NCBI RefSeq assembly: GCF_900094555.1
Contig: NZ_FMAC01000003.1
Coordinates: 124,001 to 188,000 of the forward strand
Length of the DNA stretch: 64,000 nucleotides
DNA from: Martinezella hainanensis
GTDB taxonomy: Bacteria > Pseudomonadota > Alphaproteobacteria > Rhizobiales > Rhizobiaceae
Reading direction: 5' to 3'
A program made the position numbers and the translations under genes. The notes under the pieces were generated by a model. It saw only the letters and a program-made list of their open reading frames with translations, made no database searches and was not told the origin of the DNA. Each line of letters opens with the position of its first letter. Position 1 is the first letter of the stretch. Positions 27,982 to 36,309 of the stretch are shown here, in pieces.

Positions 27982-28965
27982 TCATTCGATGCCGAGATCC
28001 TTGCGAACCTTCTCGTAATCGCCACGCAGCGCGAGCGAGCCGGAGGTCAGCGTCAGCTTCGGCGGCTCCTTGCTGTTGGCAATCCAGTCATACATGTTGA
28101 CGGCCGTCTCGTAGCCATGGCGCTTCGGCGAGATGATGACCGTGCCGAAGAAGCCGGTTGCTGCCGGCTTCTTGAACTCGTTGATCGCCGAATCCGCACC
28201 GCCGATGCCGACGCCGATCATGTTCGCTGCGGGAATGCCGACCGATTCCGAGGCGCGGACGGCGCCGAGCACCGCTTCATCGTTGAGGCCGAAAGCGACC
28301 CAGTACTTGATATCGGCATGCTTGTTGAGAACCGTGGTCGCTGCATTGAGGGCAGCTTCCGTATCGGTCTTGGCCTGCGGCGCGTCATAGATATTTGACG
28401 CTGGGAATCCTGCCGCCTTCAGGACCGAGATTGCGCCTTCGACGCGGTCGACGGCGGTCGGCAGCTGATCGTAGGAAACGCGGATCGCGCCGACATTCTT
28501 CATGTCCCAGCCACGCTTCTTGATTTCATCGACGATCGCCTGGCCGACGGTCTCGCCGATCTTGGTGGCGGAAATGCCCATATGCGGCACGTCTTCGAGC
28601 GGCTTGCCCTCGGCATTCACCAGACGGTCATCGACAGTCATCAGCTTCAGCTGGTTGGCGGCAGCCTTGGCAACGATGCCTGGGCCGAGCTTGACATCCG
28701 GCGTGCAGATGATGAAGCCCTGCGCGCCCTGTGCACCGAGATTGTCGATCGCCGACTGCACTTTCTCGCCATCCTCGGCGCCGATCTTGACGAGCGTGAA
28801 GCCCTTCTCCTTGGCGGCCTGGTCGGCGAATTTCCATTCATCCTGGAACCACGGCTCCTCCGGCTGCTTCACGATGAATCCGATCTTGACGTCCGCGGCG
28901 AAAGCGGAGCCCGCCGCCAGAACGGCAAAGGTGCCTGCAAGGATTGCCGCTTTGAAAAAGCGCAT
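27982..28965 (-). CDS. araF: L-arabinose-type periplasmic sugar-binding protein
   Basis: A 327-residue protein with a Sec signal (MRFFKAAILAGTFAVLAAGSAFA, cleavage about 23). The mature start KIGFIVKQPEEPWFQDEWKFAD and later FIICTPDVKLGPGIVAKA, MTVDDRLVNAEGKP and KIGETVGQ closely follow E. coli AraF, with the ligand-contacting KQPEEPWFQ stretch conserved. GGGAGAG precedes ATG 28965. It is the promoter-proximal gene of araF-araG-araH. L-arabinose is the best guess; D-galactose or D-fucose is possible. Confidence 0.93.
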   Translation of the reverse strand: MRFFKAAILAGTFAVLAAGSAFAADVKIGFIVKQPEEPWFQDEWKFADQAAKEKGFTLVKIGAEDGEKVQSAIDNLGAQGAQGFIICTPDVKLGPGIVAKAAANQLKLMTVDDRLVNAEGKPLEDVPHMGISATKIGETVGQAIVDEIKKRGWDMKNVGAIRVSYDQLPTAVDRVEGAISVLKAAGFPASNIYDAPQAKTDTEAALNAATTVLNKHADIKYWVAFGLNDEAVLGAVRASESVGIPAANMIGVGIGGADSAINEFKKPAATGFFGTVIISPKRHGYETAVNMYDWIANSKEPPKLTLTSGSLALRGDYEKVRKDLGIE

Positions 28966-29332
28966 GATCTCTCTCCCTTTGTTTGCGCGTTCCCATCCAT
29001 CTCCCGGGAACCGCTCGACTTCCCTAAGTTATATTGTAATACGAGTCAATTATTTGTATAACAATTAAGTCGCATTCGCAGCCCATTGGACATGACGTTC
29101 TGAATATGAAAAAACATCATACCAGTCAATATTTATGTATGATTATTTCTGTCATTGCGGCAACGAACGACAATCGAATGGTGGTCGACATGGAGAAATC
29201 GCGAGATTGCCTGGAAAAATCCGGCGGAGACGCAAAAATAAATCATATATATCTGTTGACATGAAACAAAGCGAATATAGGGTGCCATCCATTCGGCACC
29301 GGCCTTGGTTGTGAGGGGAAGGCAACCGCTTA
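28966..29332. promoter_or_regulatory. Divergent control region of the arabinose-type locus
   Basis: This 367-bp AT-rich gap holds no gene. Two related dyads are seen: ATTGTAATAC (29033-29042) with GTATAACAAT (29056-29065), and ATCATAC (29116-29122) with GTATGAT (29137-29143). Both have ATAC, then AGTCAAT, then ATTT, then GTAT, so they are also direct copies 80-84 bp apart. They are candidate sites for the GntR/FCD regulator. A TTGACA at 29256-29261 lies upstream of the epimerase gene but lacks a well-spaced -10. Confidence 0.5.
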
Positions 29333-30226
29333 ATGACCACTATCGACTTGCAGGACGGTTCGCTTTCGGTTCGCGTTTCAACCCTCGGCGGCACATTGCT
29401 TGATTATTCCTGGATGGCAGACGGCCGCAGGATTGCGCTATTGAGACCCGCTCCGGACAATGCCCATGCCTCCACCTCCGCATGCTATCCCCTCGTTCCC
29501 TTCGGCAACCGCGTGCGAAGCAATCGTTTCACATTCGAGGGACGCGACTACCAGCTCAGGCCGAACACGGCTTCGGATCCTCACTACCTGCACGGCGACG
29601 GTTGGCAGGCCGAATGGTCCATCCTCTCCCGCAGCAACAACGAATTGCAGATCGGTTTTCGTCATCGGGAGGGCGATACCCCCTATAGTTATGAGGCGAG
29701 ACAGATCATCGCCCTGTCATCCGAAGGGCTGACGCTTCACATGAGCGTCGAGAATACCGGCCGGGAGGCGCTGCCCTTCGGGCTTGGCTGGCATCCATAC
29801 TTTCCGATGACACCAGAAACGACGCTCTTTGCGCCGGCGCAGCGATTTTGGACGGAGACGGAAGGCTGGCTTCCAGGGGAACGCGCCGAGATTCCCGCCG
29901 ATCTCGACTTCTCCGCGCCCTCGCCCCTGCCCCGCCGCTGGGTCAACAACGGTTTCGAAGGATGGAACGGCGAGGCGGAAATCGTCTGGCCGGAGAGACA
30001 TGCAAGCCTGCGGCTGACTGCCGACACGTCAGTCAGGCATGCATTCATCTTCATTCCCGACGCGAGTTTCAACCCGGCCTTTCGCCATGACTATTTCTGC
30101 TTCGAGCCGATGTCCCACATCGCCAACGGTCATAATCTCCCCGATCTTGGGGATCTGAAGATCCTGCAGCCGGGAGAGACCTTTGCAGGATCGATCCGCC
30201 TGCAGCCACGGGAATATTCGCGATAG
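29333..30226 (+). CDS. Aldose 1-epimerase (galactose mutarotase-like)
   Basis: A 297-residue galactose-mutarotase-fold protein: YPLVPFGNRVRSNRFTFEGRDYQL, the HYLHGDGW histidine, GLGWHPYFPM with a second histidine, and the C-terminal FCFEPMSHIANGHN segment with the catalytic Glu. It interconverts alpha and beta anomers of an aldose, here supplying the dehydrogenase encoded next. GGGGAAGG lies about 10 bases before ATG 29333. Divergent from araF. Confidence 0.9.
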   Translation: MTTIDLQDGSLSVRVSTLGGTLLDYSWMADGRRIALLRPAPDNAHASTSACYPLVPFGNRVRSNRFTFEGRDYQLRPNTASDPHYLHGDGWQAEWSILSRSNNELQIGFRHREGDTPYSYEARQIIALSSEGLTLHMSVENTGREALPFGLGWHPYFPMTPETTLFAPAQRFWTETEGWLPGERAEIPADLDFSAPSPLPRRWVNNGFEGWNGEAEIVWPERHASLRLTADTSVRHAFIFIPDASFNPAFRHDYFCFEPMSHIANGHNLPDLGDLKILQPGETFAGSIRLQPREYSR

Positions 30227-30278
30227 CCTGGACCGCCTGATCGCGAGATTTCCGTCCCAGCATAAAGAGGAACACTGG

Positions 30279-31055
30279 ATGCCAAATCGCCTTTCGGGAA
30301 AACGAGTCTTCATCACCGGAGCCGCGCAGGGGATCGGACTGGCCATCGCCGAGGCATGCGCGGCTGAAGATGCAAGCATCTTCCTCATCGATCGCGACGA
30401 AGCCCTGCTCGAGCAAGCCGCGAACAAGCTGAAGGAAGATGGCGTCAACCTTGGCTATCAAGCAGCCGACATCACCAATGCCGAAGCCGTGCGTGCAGCC
30501 GTGGCCCGGGCGGCCGGCGAAATCGGCAATATCAATGCGCTCGTCAACAATGCCGGCGTCAACGTCTTTGCAGAGCCGCTGCAGACGACGGACGAGGATT
30601 GGCAGCGCTGCTTCGACATCAATCTTAAGGGCGCCTGGAATTGCTGCCGGGCCGTGTTGCCCGAGATGATCGCCCGGGGCGGCGGCGTCATTCTCAACAT
30701 CGCCTCGACCCACGCCTTCACGATCATTCCGCACACCTTCCCCTATCCGCTTGCCAAGCATGCGCTTCTTGGCATGACCAAATCGCTGGGGATCGAATAT
30801 GCCGCGAAGAACGTGCGCGTGAATGCACTCGCACCCGGCTACGTCGCAACGCAGAAGGCCATCGATTACTGGAACAGCTTTCCCGATCCGGAAAAGGCGA
30901 AAGCCGAGACGATGAAACTGCATCCGGGCGGCCGCATCGCCACTCCTCAGGAGATCGCCATGGCCGCAGTTTTCATGATCTCGGACGAATGTCCCTTCAT
31001 GAATGCCACCTGCCTCACCGTGGACGGAGGCTTGAGCGTGTTGCAGCACCAGTAG
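30279..31055 (+). CDS. SDR, probable sugar (arabinose/galactose-type) dehydrogenase
   Basis: A 258-residue SDR: ITGAAQGIGLAIAEACA, acidic IDRD after the second strand (NAD+ preference), NNAGVNVFAEPL, NIASTHAFTIIPHTFPYPLAKHA (Tyr and Lys present), APGYVATQKAIDYW. ATG 30279 with AGAGGAA at 30265-30272; the frame runs upstream into the epimerase. Following an epimerase and facing araFGH, it probably oxidises the imported sugar to a lactone (non-phosphorylative route). No lactonase, dehydratase or araBAD genes are in view, so the rest of the path is elsewhere. Confidence 0.88.
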   Translation: MPNRLSGKRVFITGAAQGIGLAIAEACAAEDASIFLIDRDEALLEQAANKLKEDGVNLGYQAADITNAEAVRAAVARAAGEIGNINALVNNAGVNVFAEPLQTTDEDWQRCFDINLKGAWNCCRAVLPEMIARGGGVILNIASTHAFTIIPHTFPYPLAKHALLGMTKSLGIEYAAKNVRVNALAPGYVATQKAIDYWNSFPDPEKAKAETMKLHPGGRIATPQEIAMAAVFMISDECPFMNATCLTVDGGLSVLQHQ

Positions 31056-31130
31056 CACCGGAAACGAGGATGCCTCCACGACCACGCAGTGGCGCCAGGG
31101 CCTTTGTTTTGCGCAATTCCGGGAAGAGCG

Positions 31131-33335
31131 CTATCGCGATCTGAGCTGGGCAATCGAGAGCATGAGGTCCGCGCTCATGCCCGTCCCGGAACCTCGCGTG
31201 AGAATGGCGGATGCGGGAGAAGTCGTATTCCCGCCATTTGCCGCATCATAGACGGCCGAGAAGCGCTTCAGCAGGTTGTTCACCTTGCCTGCATCATGCA
31301 GATCCTTGATCGGAAATAGCTTTTCAAGCATTGCCGCTTGGCGGGTCACATCCATGTTCGACATGGATGCTGGCAGCGAATAGGTCGTCTTGATCACATT
31401 GTAGAGCGCCGGATCCGACATGATATCGTAGACGGAATTGACCTGCGGCGCCTTGCGCTGGAAATAGAGGGCGAGACGGACGCCTTCATTGGAGCTCCCC
31501 TGCTGCGTTTCGAGCGTCTGATGAAGATAGAGATCGTTGGTGGCGAGACGCGCGCCCTTGTTCTGTCCCGGCTCGATCTTGGCTGTGGTCAGATTTCCCT
31601 TGGCGTCGAAATTGAAGGCGTTCACCATCGCCTTGAACTGCTGGCCCGCCTGCGTGTTCAGAAAACCCTTGGCATCCTCGGGATCGGCAGTGAAGGCCTT
31701 CTTCAAGGTATTCTTGTCGACCGACTTGGGATCGATATTGTTTGCAACGAGGATAAACTCCGTCAGCTTCTTGTCAGCCAGGAGTTCGTCAACCGTCTTG
31801 ATCTTGGCGATCGACTTGCTGAATTCGGTGGCTGCGTCCTTCGCATCCTTGACCGCTTTGTCTCGCATCTCGCCGGTCAACCCGAAGGTCTTCGACTTCG
31901 AATAGGCGGAAATCAGGCTGTTGATCGAGGTCTGCGACAAGGGCGCGACCGGCGCCCGCAAATTGCCCTCGCTGTCGAAATTGAACGCCTTGGCAAGCTC
32001 GACGAATCTGTCGTCTTTTAACGAGTTGACATAGCTCTTGCTGTCATAGGGGTCGCTCTCCAGGATCTTGCGCAACTGATCCCTGGAGACCTCGTTCTTA
32101 CCGATCCCAAAAGCGCGAAGCGCCATATCCTCTATGGTTGGAAGATTCTTGTTCTTCGTGTCGTTGGCGGCAAAGAAATCTGTGATTGTTTTTATGCCGC
32201 TGACCGCCGTCTTGTAGTGTTTTTCAGCGTCGTCGAACAGGTTCTGCTTCGCATCTTTCGCCTGGCTTAAATATTTGGTCGAAATATCGTCGATAGCCTG
32301 TTGTGTCTGCGCCGGCTGCCCTGTCGGCAACGTTCCGTCGGAGGCAAACTGAAAGTGCGAAACCATGTCCGCCATTCCGGTCACGGCGGCATAATCGGAG
32401 TTCGTGAAGGCGAGGTTGAACTGGACCGGAGTGAGTTTGGAGCTCAGATTGAATGCCGTCTTTATGTAGGAAAACAGCCTGTTATCGCCGGTGATATCGT
32501 TGATCGACTGAACTTTCGTGATCGCCTGACGATAGTAATCGTCATTGCTGGTGGCCGCAGCTGCGGTCAACAGGCTCGGGACCATGCTGTCATACCGCGA
32601 GATCATGGCTTCCTTCTGCTCCGCCGTCTGCGCAGTCGCACCGGAAAGCGTTCCATCGGCATTGAAGCTGAACTGCGACGCGATCAACTTATATGTTGGC
32701 TGCAGCGATGCCGTTGAAAAATTGCTCGCTGTATTGACGAAGCTGTTCGGATCATTGACATCGCTGGTCAGAACCGACTTCAGAAATGCCTTCGAGATAT
32801 TGTCCGGGTTTAAACCGTGCGCCCGCAGAATATAGTCCGTCATCCTGCTGCTGTTGGTGATATCGTCGACATTCGTCACCTTGTCGATCCAGGTATCGTA
32901 GAATTTGCTTTCCTTCTTGGCCAGGGCCGTTTCATTGGCGAAGGATTGTTCATAGAGCCCGATCGTGTCGCTCTTCTGCAAGTCGCTTTGAGCCGACTGA
33001 TTTTTTGACGTGCCGCCAAAATTGAAAGCGGCGGCGAATTGCCGATAGCGGCTGTCCGTCAGTTTGTTTGCAAAGCTGCTCGTATCGCTAAGGTCGCTGG
33101 TCAGGACCTTTTTCATGAAGGCCTTGGCATAGGTCATGTCCTCGAGGCCATAGGCCTTCATCGCATAGCTGTACAGCTTGTAGTCGCTCAGAAACTCGTC
33201 GACATTCTTAATCTTGCCGATATGCGCATCGTAATATTGCTGGTCGCTCTTGACCGTTGCCTGCTTGGCGATGCGCGCAAGCGTCGATGCCATGTCCTTT
33301 GTCGCGGACACGTAGCCGAGATACGTCGAAATCAT
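31131..33335 (-). CDS. Multi-repeat DUF1217 protein
   Basis: A 734-residue protein with no signal peptide, starting MISTYLGYVSATKDMASTLARIAK. It contains about six copies of an 80-130 residue helical unit marked by KIKNVDEFL, KVTNVDDIT, KVQSINDIT, GIKTITDFF, KIKTVDELL and QVNSVYDIM, each followed by a YxMKAYGL-like segment, a VLTSD(L/V)xD segment and FAAAFNF-type ends. DUF1217 genes often sit in rhizobial flagellar clusters; none is present here, although a che operon lies 23 kb away. The role is unknown; surface or flagellum-linked structure is a guess. Six units is long for the family as I know it. Confidence 0.8.
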   Translation of the reverse strand: MISTYLGYVSATKDMASTLARIAKQATVKSDQQYYDAHIGKIKNVDEFLSDYKLYSYAMKAYGLEDMTYAKAFMKKVLTSDLSDTSSFANKLTDSRYRQFAAAFNFGGTSKNQSAQSDLQKSDTIGLYEQSFANETALAKKESKFYDTWIDKVTNVDDITNSSRMTDYILRAHGLNPDNISKAFLKSVLTSDVNDPNSFVNTASNFSTASLQPTYKLIASQFSFNADGTLSGATAQTAEQKEAMISRYDSMVPSLLTAAAATSNDDYYRQAITKVQSINDITGDNRLFSYIKTAFNLSSKLTPVQFNLAFTNSDYAAVTGMADMVSHFQFASDGTLPTGQPAQTQQAIDDISTKYLSQAKDAKQNLFDDAEKHYKTAVSGIKTITDFFAANDTKNKNLPTIEDMALRAFGIGKNEVSRDQLRKILESDPYDSKSYVNSLKDDRFVELAKAFNFDSEGNLRAPVAPLSQTSINSLISAYSKSKTFGLTGEMRDKAVKDAKDAATEFSKSIAKIKTVDELLADKKLTEFILVANNIDPKSVDKNTLKKAFTADPEDAKGFLNTQAGQQFKAMVNAFNFDAKGNLTTAKIEPGQNKGARLATNDLYLHQTLETQQGSSNEGVRLALYFQRKAPQVNSVYDIMSDPALYNVIKTTYSLPASMSNMDVTRQAAMLEKLFPIKDLHDAGKVNNLLKRFSAVYDAANGGNTTSPASAILTRGSGTGMSADLMLSIAQLRSR

Positions 33336-33575
33336 AGATCGCCCCCACAGCGCAGTTCACCGATATTCGCCCCACACGAACTATCGCAACCAGACCTTGC
33401 GCGAGACTAGATCAGCAATCTATGGGCCTAATTTCACAGAACTGCATCTGGATCGGCGAGGTGGACATTTCTGTCAGAATGTTGCGCCTGCGACCCTCCC
33501 GACGTCGCACGCGTGGGATTGATGACGCCGTACGAGATACATGTTGCAGACTGGCCCGTCGCATCCGTCAAAGGT

Positions 33576-34958
33576 TCAGCTTGCAAATTCGGCCGATCGC
33601 GATTGATTGAAGGCCAACCGCACGACAAGCCCCGAAGGCGAGTTGTCGGCAAAGGAAATGGTTCCGCGGTGACGGGATACGACATCGCGCACGATGGAAA
33701 GGCCCAATCCAAAGCCGCTTCTCCCGATCAGGGATCGGGCATCGTCTGCGATGTAAAAGGGCTCCAGCACCTTGGCACGGTGCTCCTTCGGAATGCCGGG
33801 ACCATTGTCGGAGATCCGGATTTCAAAGCCGCTTTCTCCCCGGCTTTCAAGCAATACGACGACCTCCGTCCCATGCTTGATCGCATTGTCGATCACATTG
33901 GAGAGCGCGCGCCTCATTCCCGATTCCTCGCAGAAGTAAGCCATTCTCGCAGGCCCCTGATATCGTATATCGAAGCCCAAATCGGCAAACTCGTTGCAGA
34001 TGGTCTGAATAAGGCTTGGCATGTCTATGACATATCCGGCGCGCCGGTCATTCTGCTCTCGCAGATAATGCAACGTTTCCGAGATCATGTTGTCTATGAT
34101 TTCGATTTCATCAATCATGCTGCCCAGTTGCCCGGACCGAACCCCACGCTCGAGCTTCAGGCGCAGGCGCGTAAGCGGAGTGCGAAGATCGTGGCTGATC
34201 GCGGCCAGCATACGGGTCCGCTCCTCTATCAGGGACTGCAGACGCCCGTGAAGATGATTGAGAGCCCTCGCCACTTGGGTGACTTCCTGCGGACCCGCAT
34301 CGCTGATCGGCTGGGCGGGTGTCGACACATGGCCGAGAGCGTCAGCCGCCGCTGCGATCGACGATAGTGGTGCCATAAGCCGCTTGATGATGTAAACGGC
34401 CAGGAAAAGCACCACGATCATGACCGTCGCGACGACGAAGCCGAGCTGTATGAAGATGAACCGCTGCATCGGCGGGCGATGCGTCGTTTGGAAAATCAAA
34501 GCGTATTGATTGTTGATCTTGACGACGACTGAGTTGCCCGTGGAGATCGAGATATCCAATGGCGACAGGTTCCAATGGGACAGAAGCTCGCTTCGCAGTT
34601 CGTCTGCAAAGCCGCTTTCCTGCTCGGTGCGCTTCTCCGCCGAGGTAAATTCCGGGCTGGAGAAAAACACGGCACTTGGAACGATTTCTATATGCATCTC
34701 GAGCCATCTCGAAGCCTTGATGGTTCTCTTCAATTCCTCGAGTGACACGCTCTGGCGGGCATCGTCGGCGATTGTGGCTATGCGCGCAGCGGCAGAAGCC
34801 GCCGCAAGCTTGAGATTAGCCTCATTATGCCCTCCATAAGAGAGAAGGAGAAACGCAACCGAGGTGCACACCGTCCCCAGAACAACGGCCGCAAGCACAA
34901 CCGCGATCATCTGTGTGACGATGTACCTATGGTTGATGAAACGAAGATACCGCGTCAT
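33576..34958 (-). CDS. Two-component sensor histidine kinase
   Basis: A 460-residue kinase: TM1 about residues 14-40, a periplasmic domain of about 120 residues, TM2 about 166-191, HAMP, phospho-acceptor His256 (AAISHDLRTPLTRLRLKLE), N box SNVIDNAIKHG, G1 ISDNGPGI, G2 GFGLGLSIV. ATG 34958 overlaps the stop of the regulator gene (ATGA), so the true start is here although the frame is open further upstream. It resembles the EnvZ class. Its position opposite lptD and bamA suggests envelope-state sensing (inference). Confidence 0.92.
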   Translation of the reverse strand: MTRYLRFINHRYIVTQMIAVVLAAVVLGTVCTSVAFLLLSYGGHNEANLKLAAASAAARIATIADDARQSVSLEELKRTIKASRWLEMHIEIVPSAVFFSSPEFTSAEKRTEQESGFADELRSELLSHWNLSPLDISISTGNSVVVKINNQYALIFQTTHRPPMQRFIFIQLGFVVATVMIVVLFLAVYIIKRLMAPLSSIAAAADALGHVSTPAQPISDAGPQEVTQVARALNHLHGRLQSLIEERTRMLAAISHDLRTPLTRLRLKLERGVRSGQLGSMIDEIEIIDNMISETLHYLREQNDRRAGYVIDMPSLIQTICNEFADLGFDIRYQGPARMAYFCEESGMRRALSNVIDNAIKHGTEVVVLLESRGESGFEIRISDNGPGIPKEHRAKVLEPFYIADDARSLIGRSGFGLGLSIVRDVVSRHRGTISFADNSPSGLVVRLAFNQSRSAEFAS

Positions 34959-35695
34959 AATATCTCTATATTGGGCGTAAAGACGTAGCCTCCCAAGCGA
35001 ACGGTTTTGATGAAGGTCGGCGAACGCAGGTCGGGTTCGATCTTCTGGCGTATTCGACTGATATGGACATCGACACTGCGACCGATCGGGCCGGCTATGC
35101 CGCTGTGCGTGAGCTCCAGAAGCTGCTCCCTCGTCAGAATACGCCTTGAATTCTGACAGAAGGCCAGAAGAAGATCGAACTCCGTGCTTGTCAGCGTCAC
35201 ACGGGCGCCCTCGGGGCTGAACAGTTGCCGCTGCCCCGGCTCGACGCGCCATCCCTCGAAACGGAAGGCCGAATGGAAAGGATCATTTGGCTGCCTGCTG
35301 ATATGGGAACGTCTCAGGAGCGCGTGGATTCTCGCAAGAAGCTCTCGATGGCTGAAAGGCTTGGTGACATAATCATCGGCACCGATTTCCAGCCCTATGA
35401 TCCTGTCCACATCCTCCGAACGCGCCGTCAGCAGGATGATCGGAACCAATGACGTCGCTCTCAACCGGCGGCAGATGCTCAATCCGCTCTCGCCGGGCAG
35501 CATGACATCGAGAATGACAAGATCGGTCGCGTTGTCTTCCAGATATGCATCCATCTTCTCGGCGGAAGGCGCCCACATACTGTTAAAGCCGTTTTCGGCC
35601 AGAACTTCCGACAATATCTTCGCGATCTCGCTATCGTCCTCAACCAGGAGGATCGACTGCTTCTGCTCCTTGTTTGCAGTTCCAATGGTATTCAT
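34955..35695 (-). CDS. OmpR-family response regulator
   Basis: A 246-residue regulator: acidic pair EDD at residues 19-21, phospho-acceptor Asp63 (VILDVMLPGESG), conserved Thr and Lys (LLTARS, YVTKPF), then an OmpR-type winged helix (LTSTEFDLLLAFCQNSRRILTREQLL; SVDVHISRIRQKIE). ATG 35695 has AAAGG seven bases upstream; GTG 35701 is too close to it. It is co-translated with the kinase. Targets are probably its own operon and the divergent lptD/bamA genes, where spaced direct repeats are found. Confidence 0.94.
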   Translation of the reverse strand: MNTIGTANKEQKQSILLVEDDSEIAKILSEVLAENGFNSMWAPSAEKMDAYLEDNATDLVILDVMLPGESGLSICRRLRATSLVPIILLTARSEDVDRIIGLEIGADDYVTKPFSHRELLARIHALLRRSHISRQPNDPFHSAFRFEGWRVEPGQRQLFSPEGARVTLTSTEFDLLLAFCQNSRRILTREQLLELTHSGIAGPIGRSVDVHISRIRQKIEPDLRSPTFIKTVRLGGYVFTPNIEIL

Positions 35696-36001
35696 GGGCA
35701 CCTTTACTGCAGCTCAGATCAATTCGGGAACATTTCGATGCTCTCAAGGCATGCGTTTAATGTTCTTTCGAGCCGGCTCGGCTGTTCCCGCACAAGGTGT
35801 ATCGTACATTAGGCAGCCTGCACCTAATTTTGTCGAGCTTGTGGCGAGCACCATCCACGCAGTTGGCAATACTGTCACTTTGTTTCGAAAATTGCATAAA
35901 TTTACATAGCGAAACATAAAATAAACAAGCAGAAATATACAGAAACATAATTTAACGCAACTTAATCCAAAGCATAGCTATCTTCGTCTATTCCTTGCCA
36001 A
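35696..36001. promoter_or_regulatory. AT-rich control region between the two-component genes and lptD
   Basis: About 300 bp without a recognisable gene, markedly AT-rich from 35870. GAAACATAA (35911-35919), GAAATATAC (35932-35940) and GAAACATAA (35942-35950) are direct repeats spaced 21 and 10 bases, as expected for tandem OmpR-type dimers on one DNA face. Promoters for both the divergent regulator and lptD must lie in this stretch. Confidence 0.5.
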
Positions 36002-36307
36002 ATGGCAATGGAGTCCGAAATCGTGCGTTCAGCTGCGCATAGTGTTGCAGTATCCCACCAGGAAGGCCGGACAGCTACAAGTCCGGATAATCAGGCAGAA
36101 TTCGATTGCAAGGCTCAGGTAGTTCAATGGCTATCAGCGGAGCGAAGCACGGCAGAAATCGAAAGTATTTCTCTGTTATCTCGCTACAGAATGACAAGTA
36201 GCCAACCAAGAAGAGAAATATCTCCTAAGGGAATCGCGGTTACACGCAGGCAGAACAAGATACACAAAGAGATACTGGCATTTCTCACGCAGCCTACGGA
36301 GTGCTGA
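36002..36307 (+). CDS. Possible small protein upstream of lptD
   Basis: A 101-codon frame (MAMESEIVRSAAHS...) ending TGA 36305-36307, directly before the lptD start at 36310. Third-position GC is low and no good ribosome site precedes ATG 36002 or 36008. No signal peptide or known domain. It may be a real accessory gene coupled to lptD, or simply part of an untranslated leader. Confidence 0.3.
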   Translation: MAMESEIVRSAAHSVAVSHQEGRTATSPDNQAEFDCKAQVVQWLSAERSTAEIESISLLSRYRMTSSQPRREISPKGIAVTRRQNKIHKEILAFLTQPTEC

Positions 36308-36309
36308 AT

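Noticed and set aside
33576..35252. Histidine kinase with about 98 extra N-terminal residues
   Set aside because: These residues lie in the wrong frame of the response regulator; ATG 34958 overlaps its stop (ATGA) and opens with a TM helix.
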